From contig NZ_DASZBY010000147.1 in NCBI RefSeq assembly GCF_035943795.1, positions 59,173-123,172 of the forward strand: DNA of 64,000 bases. Reading direction: 5' to 3'. The notes under the pieces were generated by a model that did no database searches, was not told the DNA's origin, and saw only the letters and a program-made list of their open reading frames with translations. Within the stretch, counting starts at the first letter, position 1, and the number at the start of each line of letters is the position of its first letter. A program made the position numbers and the translations under genes. Shown piece after piece: positions 28,545 through 37,136 of the stretch. Origin of the DNA: Aliidongia sp035943795 (GTDB lineage Bacteria; Pseudomonadota; Alphaproteobacteria; ATCC43930; CGMCC-115725).

Positions 28545-28573
28545 TTGGCATTCTCACCGCACCGCACTAAGGT
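28545..28573 (+). promoter_or_regulatory. Sigma-70-like promoter of the pdh operon
   Basis: TTGGCA (28545-28550) and TAAGGT (28568-28573) are spaced by 17 bases. Transcription would begin near 28580, giving a leader of about 65 bases before the pdhA ATG. Confidence 0.5.
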
Positions 28574-28644
28574 CGGTCTTAGAGCCGGGACGGACCTGCG
28601 GGTGGGTCCTGGTGTCACATCTGTCGATGCGCGTGGAGCAGTAG

Positions 28645-29655
28645 ATGGCCCTGAAGCGTAGAACGAAGTCCGCCACCGGCGCGGCCAAGACCCCCTCGGT
28701 CGAACAGCTCCTGAAATATTATCGCGAAATGCTGCAGATCCGGCGTTTCGAGGAAAAGGCCGGCCAGATGTATGGCATGGGCCTGATCGGCGGGTTCTGT
28801 CACCTCTACATCGGCCAGGAAGCGGTCGTGGTCGGCATGCAGAATGCCCTGTCGATGGGCGACAGCGTCATCACGAGCTACCGCGATCACGGCCATATGC
28901 TGGCTTGCGGCATGGATGCCAAGGGCGTCATGGCAGAGCTGACCGGCCGCAGCGGGGGCTACTCGCGGGGCAAGGGCGGCTCGATGCACATGTTCTCCAA
29001 GAAGGAACATTTCTACGGCGGCCACGGCATCGTCGGCGCCCAGATGCCGCTCGGCACCGGCCTCGCCTTCGCCAACCGCTACCGCGGCAGCGACCGGGTG
29101 TCGGTGACCTATTGCGGCGACGGCGCCATCAACCAGGGCCAGGTCTACGAGAGCTTCAACATGGCGGCGCTGTGGAAGCTACCGGTGATCTACGTGATCG
29201 AGAACAACAAGTATGGCATGGGCACCTCGGTGCAGCGCGCCTCGGCCTCGACCGACCTGTTCGAGCGGGGTGCCGCCTACGGCATTCCCGGCCGCCAGGT
29301 CGACGGCATGGATGTGCTGGCGACCCATCAGGCCGCCGAAGAGGCCGTCGCCCATGCCCGCGCCGGCAAGGGGCCGGTCATCCTCGAAATGATGACCTAC
29401 CGCTATCGCGGCCATTCCATGTCCGACCCGGCGAAGTACCGGTCGAAAGAGGAAGTGGCCAAGATGCGGACCGAGCACGACCCGATCGATCTGGTGCGCA
29501 AGCGCCTGATCGACGGCGGCCTGACCAACGAAGACGCGCTGAAGGCGATCGACAAGGAGGTCAAGGACCTCGTCACCGCTGCGGCCGAGTTCGCCCAGGA
29601 AAGCCCGGAACCGGATCCGTCCGAGGTCTGGACCGACGTCCTGCTCGAAGCCTGA
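28645..29655 (+). CDS. pdhA: Pyruvate dehydrogenase E1 component, alpha subunit
   Basis: 336 residues. ThDP-dependent decarboxylation of pyruvate, with PdhB, in the pyruvate dehydrogenase complex. The ThDP-binding motif is seen as YCGDGAINQGQVYESFN with IENNKYGMGTS following. LIGGFCHLYIGQEAV and YRGHSMSDPAKYR (the loop that is phosphorylated in mitochondrial E1) are conserved. It opens the operon pdhA-pdhB-pdhC-lpd. GGAGCAG precedes the ATG. Confidence 0.98.
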   Translation: MALKRRTKSATGAAKTPSVEQLLKYYREMLQIRRFEEKAGQMYGMGLIGGFCHLYIGQEAVVVGMQNALSMGDSVITSYRDHGHMLACGMDAKGVMAELTGRSGGYSRGKGGSMHMFSKKEHFYGGHGIVGAQMPLGTGLAFANRYRGSDRVSVTYCGDGAINQGQVYESFNMAALWKLPVIYVIENNKYGMGTSVQRASASTDLFERGAAYGIPGRQVDGMDVLATHQAAEEAVAHARAGKGPVILEMMTYRYRGHSMSDPAKYRSKEEVAKMRTEHDPIDLVRKRLIDGGLTNEDALKAIDKEVKDLVTAAAEFAQESPEPDPSEVWTDVLLEA

Positions 29656-29729
29656 TTCCCGGCGCAACGGTGCGGCCCATGAGCGCTGCCCGTTGCCGCG
29701 TCCGAACGATTGAATGAGGAAGAGCCACC

Positions 29730-31097
29730 GTGCCGATCCAGATCCTGATGCCCGCGCTGTCGCCGACCATGACCGAGGGCAAGCTTGCGAAGTGGCTTAA
29801 GAAGGAAGGCGACGCCATCAAGGCCGGCGACGTCATTGCCGAAATCGAGACCGACAAGGCAACCATGGAGGTCGAGGCCGTCGACGAGGGCACGCTGTCG
29901 AAGATCCTGGTGCCGGAAGGTACCGAGAACGTCGCGGTCAACACGCCGATCGCCGACCTGACCGGCGAAGGCGAGGAGGCCGGTGCTGCATCGGCGCCCG
30001 AGGCCAAGCCTGCACCCGCTGCGGAAAAGCCGGCGGCAGCCGCTCCCGAAGCAAAGGCGCCGGCCAGTGCACCCAAGGCCGCCGTCATCGACGCCGAGCC
30101 GGAATTCAAGGGCAAGCACATCCCGACCACCGTGCGCGACGCGTTGCGCGACGCCATGGCCGAGGAGATGCGCCGCGACAAGGACGTGTTCCTGCTGGGC
30201 GAGGAAGTCGCCGAATACCAGGGCGCCTACAAGGTCAGCCAGGGTCTGCTCGACGAGTTCGGCGCCCAGCGCGTGATCGACACGCCGATCACCGAAATGG
30301 GCTTCGCCGGCCTCGCGGTCGGTGCCGCCTTGACCGGCCTGCGGCCGATCGTCGAATTCATGACGTTCAATTTCGCCATGCAGGCCATCGACCAGATCAT
30401 CAATTCGGCCGCCAAGACGCTCTACATGTCCGGCGGCCAGATGGGCTGCCCGATCGTGTTCCGCGGCCCGAACGGCGTCGCGTCCCGCGTCGGTGCCCAG
30501 CATTCGCAATGCTACGCCAGCTGGTACGCCCATTGCCCGGGCCTGAAAGTGGTAGCGCCCTATTTCGCGTCCGATGCCAAGGGCCTGCTGAAGGCCGCGA
30601 TCCGCGACCCGAACCCGGTGATCTTCCTCGAGCATGAACTGGTCTATGGCCAGACCCATGACGTGCCCGACGATCCGGACTGGATCGTGCCGATCGGCAA
30701 GGCGCGTATCGTCAAGCAGGGCAAGGACGTCACCATCATCGCCTTCTCGCGCATGGTGCAGTTCGCGATCGAGGCCGCGGCCAAGCTCGCCGAAGAGGGC
30801 ATCGAGGCCGAGGTGATCGACCTGCGCACGATCCGTCCGCTCGACATCGAGACCATCGTCGCCTCGATCAAGAAGACCAACCGGGTCGTCTCGGTCGAGG
30901 AGGGCTGGCACTTCTCCGGCATCGGCAGCGAGATCGCAGCCATCACCATGGAGCAGGCCTTCGATTACCTGGACGCGCCGGTCAAGCGCGTCCATGGCGC
31001 CGACGTACCGCTGCCTTATGCGGCCAACCTCGAAAAGCTGGCTCTGCCCCAGGTCGCCGACATCGTCTCGGCCGCCAAGGAAGTCTGCTACCGCTGA
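29730..31097 (+). CDS. pdhB: Pyruvate dehydrogenase E1 component, beta subunit with N-terminal lipoyl domain
   Basis: 455 residues, start GTG at 29730. Residues 1-80 are a biotinyl/lipoyl domain with the lipoylated Lys43 in ETDKATMEVEA, followed by an Ala/Pro-rich linker (about 85-120) and the E1-beta transketolase domain (from about 130, TVRDALRDAMAEEM). A lipoyl domain on E1-beta is a recognised alphaproteobacterial feature. Residues 1-50 are 46/50 identical to the start of pdhC. AGGAAGAG precedes the start. A strong hairpin follows the stop. Confidence 0.97.
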   Translation: MPIQILMPALSPTMTEGKLAKWLKKEGDAIKAGDVIAEIETDKATMEVEAVDEGTLSKILVPEGTENVAVNTPIADLTGEGEEAGAASAPEAKPAPAAEKPAAAAPEAKAPASAPKAAVIDAEPEFKGKHIPTTVRDALRDAMAEEMRRDKDVFLLGEEVAEYQGAYKVSQGLLDEFGAQRVIDTPITEMGFAGLAVGAALTGLRPIVEFMTFNFAMQAIDQIINSAAKTLYMSGGQMGCPIVFRGPNGVASRVGAQHSQCYASWYAHCPGLKVVAPYFASDAKGLLKAAIRDPNPVIFLEHELVYGQTHDVPDDPDWIVPIGKARIVKQGKDVTIIAFSRMVQFAIEAAAKLAEEGIEAEVIDLRTIRPLDIETIVASIKKTNRVVSVEEGWHFSGIGSEIAAITMEQAFDYLDAPVKRVHGADVPLPYAANLEKLALPQVADIVSAAKEVCYR

Positions 31098-31099
31098 AT

Positions 31100-31130
31100 C
31101 GATGGGATGGCTCCGGCCATCCCATCGTCT
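31100..31130 (+). terminator. Perfect 12-bp hairpin between pdhB and pdhC
   Basis: 31100-31111 and 31116-31127 are perfect complements around the stable tetraloop TCCG, followed by TCT and then TTC. The T-run is poor, so it may act as a partial terminator or as an RNA-stability barrier that sets pdhAB against pdhC levels. Confidence 0.5.
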
Positions 31131-31198
31131 TTCATGAACGAACGAAACCGGCTCGGGACCCCGCGTTCCGATCGCCGGTTCCCTTCCAGGGGGATGCG

Positions 31199-32515
31199 AT
31201 GCCGATTGATATTCTGATGCCGGCGCTGTCGCCGACCATGACCGAGGGCAACCTCGCCAAGTGGGTGAAGAAGGAAGGCGACGCCATCAAGGCGGGCGAC
31301 GTGATCTGCGAGATCGAGACCGACAAGGCGACCATGGAGGTCGAGGCGGTCGAAGAGGGCACGCTCGGCAAGATCATCGTGGCCGAGGGCACCCAGGGCG
31401 TGAAGGTCAACGAGGTGATCGCGCTGCTGCTGGAGGAGGGCGAGAGCGCCGATGCGCTCGGCAAATCCGCCGCACCGAAGCCGGCACCCGCACCGGAAAA
31501 CCCGAAGACCGAACCGGCCAAGGCGGAAGCGCCCAAGGCCGAAGCGGCTCCGGCACCCAAGGCCGCATCTGCCGATCACGGCGAACGCGTGTTCGCAACG
31601 CCGCTCGCCCGCCGCATGGCCGAGCAGGCGGGTATCGACCTGGCCGGCGTAACCGGATCGGGACCGAACGGCCGCATCGTCAAATCCGACATCGAGGCCG
31701 CCGCCGGCAAGCCGAAGCAGGCCGCTGCCCCGGCAGCCGCCGCGGAAGCGCCGAAGGCTGCCCCGGCCGCAGTGACGGCGCCAGCCGCGACCGCACTGAC
31801 CAAGGAGCGCGTCGTCGCCCTTGCCGGCAACATTCCTTATACCGAAATCCCGAACACCAGCATGCGCAAGGTCATCGCCAAGCGCCTGACCGAAGCCAAG
31901 CAGACGGTGCCGCATTTCTACCTGACGGTGGATTGCGAGATCGACCAGCTTCTGAAGATCCGCGCCGAGCTCAACGGCAAGACCGAAGGCCTGAAGATCT
32001 CGGTCAACGACTTCGTCATCCGCGCCTCCGCGCTGGCTTTGAAGAAGGTGCCGGCGGCGAACGCGTCCTGGTCGGACGATGTCATCCTGCAATGGAGCCA
32101 GGCCGATATCGCGGTCGCGGTGGCGATCGAGGGCGGCCTGATCACCCCGATCGTCAAGCAGGCCGAAGGCAAGGGGCTCGCGACCATCTCGGCCGAGATG
32201 CGCGACCTCGGCGCCCGCGCCAAGGCCGGCAAGCTGAAGCTCGAGGAATTCCAGGGCGGCACCTTCTCGATCTCGAACCTCGGCATGTTCGGCATCAAGG
32301 AGTTCTCCGCCGTCATCAACCCGCCCCACGGCGCCATCCTGGCGGTCGGCGCCGGCGAGCAGCGTCCGGTCGTCAAGAACGGCGCGCTTGCCGTGGCGAC
32401 GGTCATGTCCTGCACCTTGTCGGTTGACCATCGTGTGGTCGACGGCGCGGTCGGGGCGGCCTTCCTGAAGGCGTTCAAGGGCCTGATCGAAGACCCGCTG
32501 TCGATGCTGCTGTAA
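31199..32515 (+). CDS. pdhC: Pyruvate dehydrogenase E2 component (dihydrolipoamide acetyltransferase)
   Basis: 438 residues. One lipoyl domain (1-80, Lys43), an Ala/Pro linker, a peripheral-subunit-binding domain (about 132-168, FATPLARRMAEQAGIDL and SGPNGRIVKSDI), a second linker, and the catalytic acyltransferase domain ending with the HxxxDG motif in SVDHRVVDG. It forms the core of the complex and transfers acetyl to CoA. CCAGGGGGATGCG before the ATG gives the ribosome site. It lies 101 bases after pdhB and 13 before lpd. Confidence 0.98.
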   Translation: MPIDILMPALSPTMTEGNLAKWVKKEGDAIKAGDVICEIETDKATMEVEAVEEGTLGKIIVAEGTQGVKVNEVIALLLEEGESADALGKSAAPKPAPAPENPKTEPAKAEAPKAEAAPAPKAASADHGERVFATPLARRMAEQAGIDLAGVTGSGPNGRIVKSDIEAAAGKPKQAAAPAAAAEAPKAAPAAVTAPAATALTKERVVALAGNIPYTEIPNTSMRKVIAKRLTEAKQTVPHFYLTVDCEIDQLLKIRAELNGKTEGLKISVNDFVIRASALALKKVPAANASWSDDVILQWSQADIAVAVAIEGGLITPIVKQAEGKGLATISAEMRDLGARAKAGKLKLEEFQGGTFSISNLGMFGIKEFSAVINPPHGAILAVGAGEQRPVVKNGALAVATVMSCTLSVDHRVVDGAVGAAFLKAFKGLIEDPLSMLL

Positions 32516-32528
32516 GGGAGGCCCGATC

Positions 32529-33938
32529 ATGGCCGAACAGAATTTCGACCTCATCGTCGTCGGCGGTGGCCCGGGCGGCTATGTCGCCGCGATCCGCGCC
32601 GCGCAACTGAAGATGAACGTGGCGCTGGTCGAGCGCGAGCACCTGGGCGGAATCTGCCTCAATTGGGGCTGCATCCCGACCAAGGCGCTGCTGCGCACGT
32701 CCGAGATCAACCATCTGCTGCACCATCTGGACGCCTACGGCTTCAAGGCCGAGAACGTCAGCTTCGACATCGCCAAGATCGTCGACCGCTCGCGCAAGGT
32801 CGCGAACCAGCTGTCGGGCGGCGTGAAGCACCTGCTGAAGAAGAACAAGGTCACCGTGTTCGACGGGGCCGGCAAGCTCGACGGCGTCGCTGGCGGCAAT
32901 CGCAAGATCAAGGTCGAGAAGGACGGTAAGCCCGTCGCCGACCTGACCGCCAAGAACGTCATCCTGGCGACCGGCGCGCGCGCGCGTCAGGCACCGGGCA
33001 TGGAAGGCGATGGCAAGCTGATCTGGACCTACAAGGACGCCATGGTGCCGAAGGAGCTGCCGAAGTCGCTGCTCGTCGTCGGCTCCGGCGCGATCGGCAT
33101 CGAGTTCGCGAGCTTCTACCACAACCTCGGCGTCGACGTGACGGTGGTCGAGATGATGGATCGGGTGTTGCCGGTCGAGGACGAGGAAATCTCGGCCCTC
33201 GCGCGCAAGAGCTTCGAGAAGCAGGGCCTGAAGATCCGGACCAGCGCTACCGTCAAGGACGTCAAGAAGGCGGCGAATTCCGTGACGGCGACGATCGAGA
33301 CCGGCGGCAAGACCGAGAGCATCACGGTCGATCGGGTCATCGTCGCGATCGGCATCGTCGGTAACATCGAGAACATCGGGCTCGAAGGTACCAAGATCAA
33401 GGTCGAGAAGACCCACGTCGTTGCGGACGAGCACCTGTTCACCGGCGAGCCCGGTGTCTATGCCATCGGCGATCTGGTCGGGCCGCCCTGGCTGGCGCAT
33501 AAAGCGAGCCACGAGGGCATCATCGCCGTCGAGACCATCGCGGGCCTGAAGACCCATGCCATGGACGTGACCAACATCCCCGGCTGCACCTATTGCATGC
33601 CGCAGGTCGCTTCGGTCGGCCTGACCGAAGCGAAGGCCAAGGCAGCCGGTCACGAGGTCAAGGTCGGTCGTTTCCCATACATCGGCAATGGCAAGGCCAT
33701 CGCGATGGGCGAGACCGAGGGCATGATCAAGACCGTGTTCGACGCCAAGACCGGCGAATTGCTGGGCGCGCACATGATCGGCGCTGAAGTGACCGAGTTG
33801 ATCCAGGGCTATGTCGTCGCCAAGAACCTGGAGACGACCGAAGCCCAGCTGATGGAAACGATCTTCGCGCATCCCACCCTCTCGGAGATGATGCACGAGT
33901 CCGTGCTTGACGCTTACGGCCGGGCCATCCACTTCTAA
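32529..33938 (+). CDS. lpd: Dihydrolipoyl dehydrogenase (E3)
   Basis: 469 residues. FAD flavoprotein that reoxidises dihydrolipoyl groups with NAD+. FAD-binding GGGPGGY at residues 12-18, redox disulphide Cys43/Cys48 in GGICLNWGCIPTKAL, NAD-binding GSGAIGIEFAS, and the C-terminal dimer-interface HAHPTLSE-like segment (IFAHPTLSEMMHES). Its position after pdhC marks it as the E3 dedicated to PDH, although it can serve other lipoyl complexes. Confidence 0.98.
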   Translation: MAEQNFDLIVVGGGPGGYVAAIRAAQLKMNVALVEREHLGGICLNWGCIPTKALLRTSEINHLLHHLDAYGFKAENVSFDIAKIVDRSRKVANQLSGGVKHLLKKNKVTVFDGAGKLDGVAGGNRKIKVEKDGKPVADLTAKNVILATGARARQAPGMEGDGKLIWTYKDAMVPKELPKSLLVVGSGAIGIEFASFYHNLGVDVTVVEMMDRVLPVEDEEISALARKSFEKQGLKIRTSATVKDVKKAANSVTATIETGGKTESITVDRVIVAIGIVGNIENIGLEGTKIKVEKTHVVADEHLFTGEPGVYAIGDLVGPPWLAHKASHEGIIAVETIAGLKTHAMDVTNIPGCTYCMPQVASVGLTEAKAKAAGHEVKVGRFPYIGNGKAIAMGETEGMIKTVFDAKTGELLGAHMIGAEVTELIQGYVVAKNLETTEAQLMETIFAHPTLSEMMHESVLDAYGRAIHF

Positions 33939-34006
33939 CGCTTCGATGAGATGCCGTCGTCGCGAGCAACGATGGCGGCACCTCGACCGATGAGATCAGC
34001 GGACCC

Positions 34007-34984
34007 ATGCCGGACGATATCGTAACGACTCAGCTGCCGCCCGCCCCGTCGGCGCTGCGCCATCCCGAAAAGGCCGCGAACCCGGACCGTCCGGCGCCTC
34101 GTAAGCCCGACTGGCTGCGCGTCAAGGCGCCGGTCAGCAAGGAATATCACGAGACGCGCCGCCTGATGCGCGAGCTCAAGCTCAATACCGTGTGCGAAGA
34201 GGCGGCCTGCCCGAACATCGGCGAGTGCTGGCAGCAGAAGCATGCCACCGTCATGATCCTGGGCAGCGTCTGCACGCGGGCCTGTGCCTTCTGCAACGTT
34301 GCGACGGGTCAGCCGGACAAGCTCAATCCGCACGAGCCCGAGCATGTCGGCGAGGCGGTCGCCGGCCTGGGCCTGCAGCATGTCGTGGTGACCTCGGTCG
34401 ACCGCGACGACCTGGACGATGGCGGCGCCGAGCATTTCGTCCGCACCATCCGGGCGATCCGCGAGCGATCGCCGGGTACGACCATCGAGATCCTCACGCC
34501 AGATTTCCTGCGCAAGCCCGGCGCCATCGAAAAGGTCGCCGAGGCGCGGCCGGATGTGTTCAACCACAATCTCGAAACCGTGCCGCGGCTCTATGCGACG
34601 GTCCGGCCCGGTGCCCGCTATTTCCACTCGTTGCGCCTTCTGGACATGGTCAAGCAGATCGACCCCGGCATCTTCACCAAGTCCGGCATCATGGTGGGTC
34701 TCGGCGAGGAGCGGGCGGAAGTGCTGCAGGTAATGGACGACCTGCGCGCGGCCGACGTGGATTTCATGACCATCGGCCAATATTTGCAGCCGACGCCCAA
34801 GCATCACGCCATCGAGAAATACGTGACGCCGGAGGAGTTCGCTTCCTATCGCACCATGGGCTTCGGCAAGGGCTTTCTGATGGTGGCGTCGAGCCCCCTG
34901 ACGCGCTCGTCCCATCACGCGGATGCCGACTTCGCCCGGATGCGCGCCGCCCGCGAGGCCAAGCTCGCCGCCGCGGCGGTCTGA
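34007..34984 (+). CDS. lipA: Lipoyl synthase
   Basis: 325 residues. Radical SAM enzyme that inserts two sulphurs into protein-bound octanoyl groups. The auxiliary cluster motif uses Cys63, Cys68 and Cys74 (CEEAACPNIGEC); the radical SAM motif is Cys89, Cys93, Cys96 (CTRACAFC). The C-terminal serine motif SSPLTRSSH, which ligates the auxiliary cluster, is present. Downstream of lpd by 68 bases, so lipoylation of PdhB and PdhC is genetically linked to the complex. Confidence 0.98.
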   Translation: MPDDIVTTQLPPAPSALRHPEKAANPDRPAPRKPDWLRVKAPVSKEYHETRRLMRELKLNTVCEEAACPNIGECWQQKHATVMILGSVCTRACAFCNVATGQPDKLNPHEPEHVGEAVAGLGLQHVVVTSVDRDDLDDGGAEHFVRTIRAIRERSPGTTIEILTPDFLRKPGAIEKVAEARPDVFNHNLETVPRLYATVRPGARYFHSLRLLDMVKQIDPGIFTKSGIMVGLGEERAEVLQVMDDLRAADVDFMTIGQYLQPTPKHHAIEKYVTPEEFASYRTMGFGKGFLMVASSPLTRSSHHADADFARMRAAREAKLAAAAV

Positions 34985-35009
34985 ACCGGGCAAAGGACGT
35001 TCTCTGGCG

Positions 35010-35486
35010 ATGGCGAAGTTCGCCGAACGGCGCCTCCTGCCTTACCGGCCGGACCAACTGTTCGATCTCGTGGCCGATATCGAGAAATACCCGGAATTCC
35101 TGCCCTGGTGCCTGGGTGCGCGCATCCGCACGCGCAAGGAGACCGAGATCACGGCCGATCTGGTCATCGGCTTCAAGGTCTATCGCGAGCGCTTTACCTC
35201 GCGTGTCGTGCTGACCCGGCCCGACCGGATTCACGTGACCTATTCGGAAGGGCCGTTCCGCTACCTCGAGAACCAGTGGAAATTCGAGCCGGGGCCGGAT
35301 GGCGGCTGCATCATCGATTTCTACGTCGATTTCGAATTCTCCTCCCGCATGCTGCAGAAGGTGATCGAAGTGCTGTTCAACGAGGCGGTCCGACGCATGG
35401 TCGCGGCCTTCGAAGGGCGCGCCCGCAAGCTCTATGGCGACGGCGAGCCGGGCATCGCGGCCAGAATTTTGCCGCGACCGATTTGA
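35010..35486 (+). CDS. RatA/COQ10-like START-domain protein
   Basis: 158 residues. Polyketide cyclase/START-like fold: the N-terminal YRPDQLFDLVADIEKYPEFLPWC and the middle region YSEGPFRYLENQWKFEP match the COQ10/RatA (YfjG) family. In relatives it assists ubiquinone handling, or acts on ribosomes in E. coli (RatA); which applies here is not shown. Start ATG 35010 lies 25 bases after lipA; a frame extending back to 34923 overlaps lipA and is less likely. Confidence 0.9.
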   Translation: MAKFAERRLLPYRPDQLFDLVADIEKYPEFLPWCLGARIRTRKETEITADLVIGFKVYRERFTSRVVLTRPDRIHVTYSEGPFRYLENQWKFEPGPDGGCIIDFYVDFEFSSRMLQKVIEVLFNEAVRRMVAAFEGRARKLYGDGEPGIAARILPRPI

Positions 35487-35534
35487 CCGGTTCCCATCCT
35501 CGGCGAATCCCCGCAAAATCATCCTGAGCTTTGG

Positions 35535-36284
35535 ATGCGGGCGAGGATCGTGATGCGGTATACAGGCTTGGTGGCGATCAGTACGGCGAGCCTGCTGACC
35601 GCCTGCGCGGCGCCGGCCCCTCCGCCGTCGAAGCCGGCACCAGCGCCGTCGCCGATGGCGCTGTACGAGGCCGGCATCAGCGACGCCGCCATCAAACAGC
35701 CGGCCGACCTGGAGGCGCGGCTCAATCCGATCACCACGAAGACCGTCGAGGTCGCGAGCTGGTCCTACGATCTCGACAGCCACTCTGCCGGCAAGCTCGT
35801 CCGCACGCTCGGCGCCGATGTCTGGGTCACGGTGGTTCCGGAATTGAAGCGGCGCTGTGCCGGCCTGGCCGGAGATGCGCTGTCGCTGCGCCTACAGCAG
35901 CTGCTGGGCCTGCCGCCGGGCGACGCGCGTGATCGCAAAATCTTCACCTTCACCGTGCGCAGCGCCGACGTGTTCCGACCGTGCGCCGATCCGCGCATCA
36001 CCACGACCTCCTGCACGCTCGACGTGCCGGAGGGGCGTCATGTCGGCCTGACCGACGCGACGGCCGCCGCACACCTGCGTTTCGTGCTGCAGCAGATGCT
36101 GAGTTCCTATCGCGTGGGCTTCGAGCAGCCGGGCTATCCCTACACCGCCCTTGGCTACACTTACGACTGGAAACCCGACTCCGAGACCCATCACGTCGGC
36201 CTGTCGGAATATGTCGTGCGACGCGGCGCCGTCGTCCATGACGTCCAGGAAATCGACACCGCCGAATATTGCGCCCGTCCCTAA
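35535..36284 (+). CDS. Predicted lipoprotein of unknown function
   Basis: 249 residues. A short signal ends in the lipobox LLTAC with Cys24, followed by a Pro-rich spacer (APAPPPSKPAPAPSP), so the mature protein should be lipid-anchored. There are several further cysteines (RRCAG, FRPCAD, TSCTL, AEYCARP) that may form disulphides. No domain recognised. An alternative start ATG at 35553 is behind AGG at a good distance and would shorten the signal by six residues. Transcription should end at the terminator about 30 bases downstream. Confidence 0.78.
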   Translation: MRARIVMRYTGLVAISTASLLTACAAPAPPPSKPAPAPSPMALYEAGISDAAIKQPADLEARLNPITTKTVEVASWSYDLDSHSAGKLVRTLGADVWVTVVPELKRRCAGLAGDALSLRLQQLLGLPPGDARDRKIFTFTVRSADVFRPCADPRITTTSCTLDVPEGRHVGLTDATAAAHLRFVLQQMLSSYRVGFEQPGYPYTALGYTYDWKPDSETHHVGLSEYVVRRGAVVHDVQEIDTAEYCARP

Positions 36285-36316
36285 ATCCCGGCTCGCCGCA
36301 TCCTGGAACGCAAGAC

Positions 36317-36347
36317 CCGCCTGATTTGTCCTTCAGGCGGTTTTTTT
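36317..36347 (+). terminator. Rho-independent terminator after the lipoprotein gene
   Basis: CCGCCTGA (36317-36324) and TCAGGCGG (36333-36340) form a perfect eight-pair stem with an eight-base loop, followed by seven T. It should end transcripts from the plus strand before the convergent ABC transporter genes. Confidence 0.88.
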
Positions 36348-36359
36348 CCGAACGACATG

Positions 36360-37136
36360 TCACGCCTTGAGGCGGTAGCCGGTCCGGAATATCCATTTCA
36401 GGACCCCCAGGCAGGCAAGGATGAAGAACAGCGTTGCCGCGAGACTCACTTCCACGCTGACGTCACCTGCCCCGTAGAAGCTCCAGCGGAATCCGCTCAC
36501 CAGATAGACGACCGGATTGAACAGGCTGACGGTGCGCCAGACGGGCGGGAGCATGTCGATCGAGTAGAACGCGCCGCCGAGGAAGGTCAGCGGCGTGATC
36601 ACCAGCGACGGAATGATCGCGAGCTGTTCGAAATTCTTCGCCCAGATGCCGATGATGAAACCGAACAGGCTGAAGGCGATCGAGGTCAGGAGCAGAAAGG
36701 CGACCATCCATGCCGGGTGCATGATCCGCACCGGCACGCACAGCGTGGCGGTGGCCAGGATGATCAGACCGATCATGACCGATTTCGATGCCGCGGCACC
36801 GACATAGCCGACGACCGCCTCGCCGTAGGAGACCGGCGCCGACAGGATCTCGAAGATCGTGCCGGTGAACTTCGGAAAATAGATGGCGATCGAGGCGTTC
36901 GACACGCTCTGTCCCAGCAGCGACAGCATGATGAGGCCGGGTACGATGAAGGACCCGTATTCGACGCCGCCGACCTGCTGCATCCGCGAGCCGATCGCAC
37001 CGCCGAACACCACGAAATAGAGCGCGGTGGTCACGACGGGCGTCGCCACGCTCTGCCAAAGCGTGCGGACGGTGCGGGCCATTTCCGCCTGGTAGATCGC
37101 CAGCATCCCGCTGAAACGGATGGGAGCGGCGCTCAT
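36360..37136 (-). CDS. ABC-2 type transporter permease
   Basis: 258 residues with about six membrane helices (for example VVTTALYFVVFGGAIG, LIMLSLLGQS, VMIGLIILATATLC, PLTFLGGAFYS). The GGAFYSIDMLPPVWRTVSLFNP stretch is the typical ABC-2 permease C-terminal motif. It pairs with the ATPase upstream through an ATGA overlap, forming a two-component exporter. The substrate is unknown; the ATPase resembles drug- or polysaccharide-type exporters. Start at ATG 37136; a longer frame to 37688 runs antisense-like over the ATPase gene and is rejected. Confidence 0.92.
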   Translation of the reverse strand: MSAAPIRFSGMLAIYQAEMARTVRTLWQSVATPVVTTALYFVVFGGAIGSRMQQVGGVEYGSFIVPGLIMLSLLGQSVSNASIAIYFPKFTGTIFEILSAPVSYGEAVVGYVGAAASKSVMIGLIILATATLCVPVRIMHPAWMVAFLLLTSIAFSLFGFIIGIWAKNFEQLAIIPSLVITPLTFLGGAFYSIDMLPPVWRTVSLFNPVVYLVSGFRWSFYGAGDVSVEVSLAATLFFILACLGVLKWIFRTGYRLKA

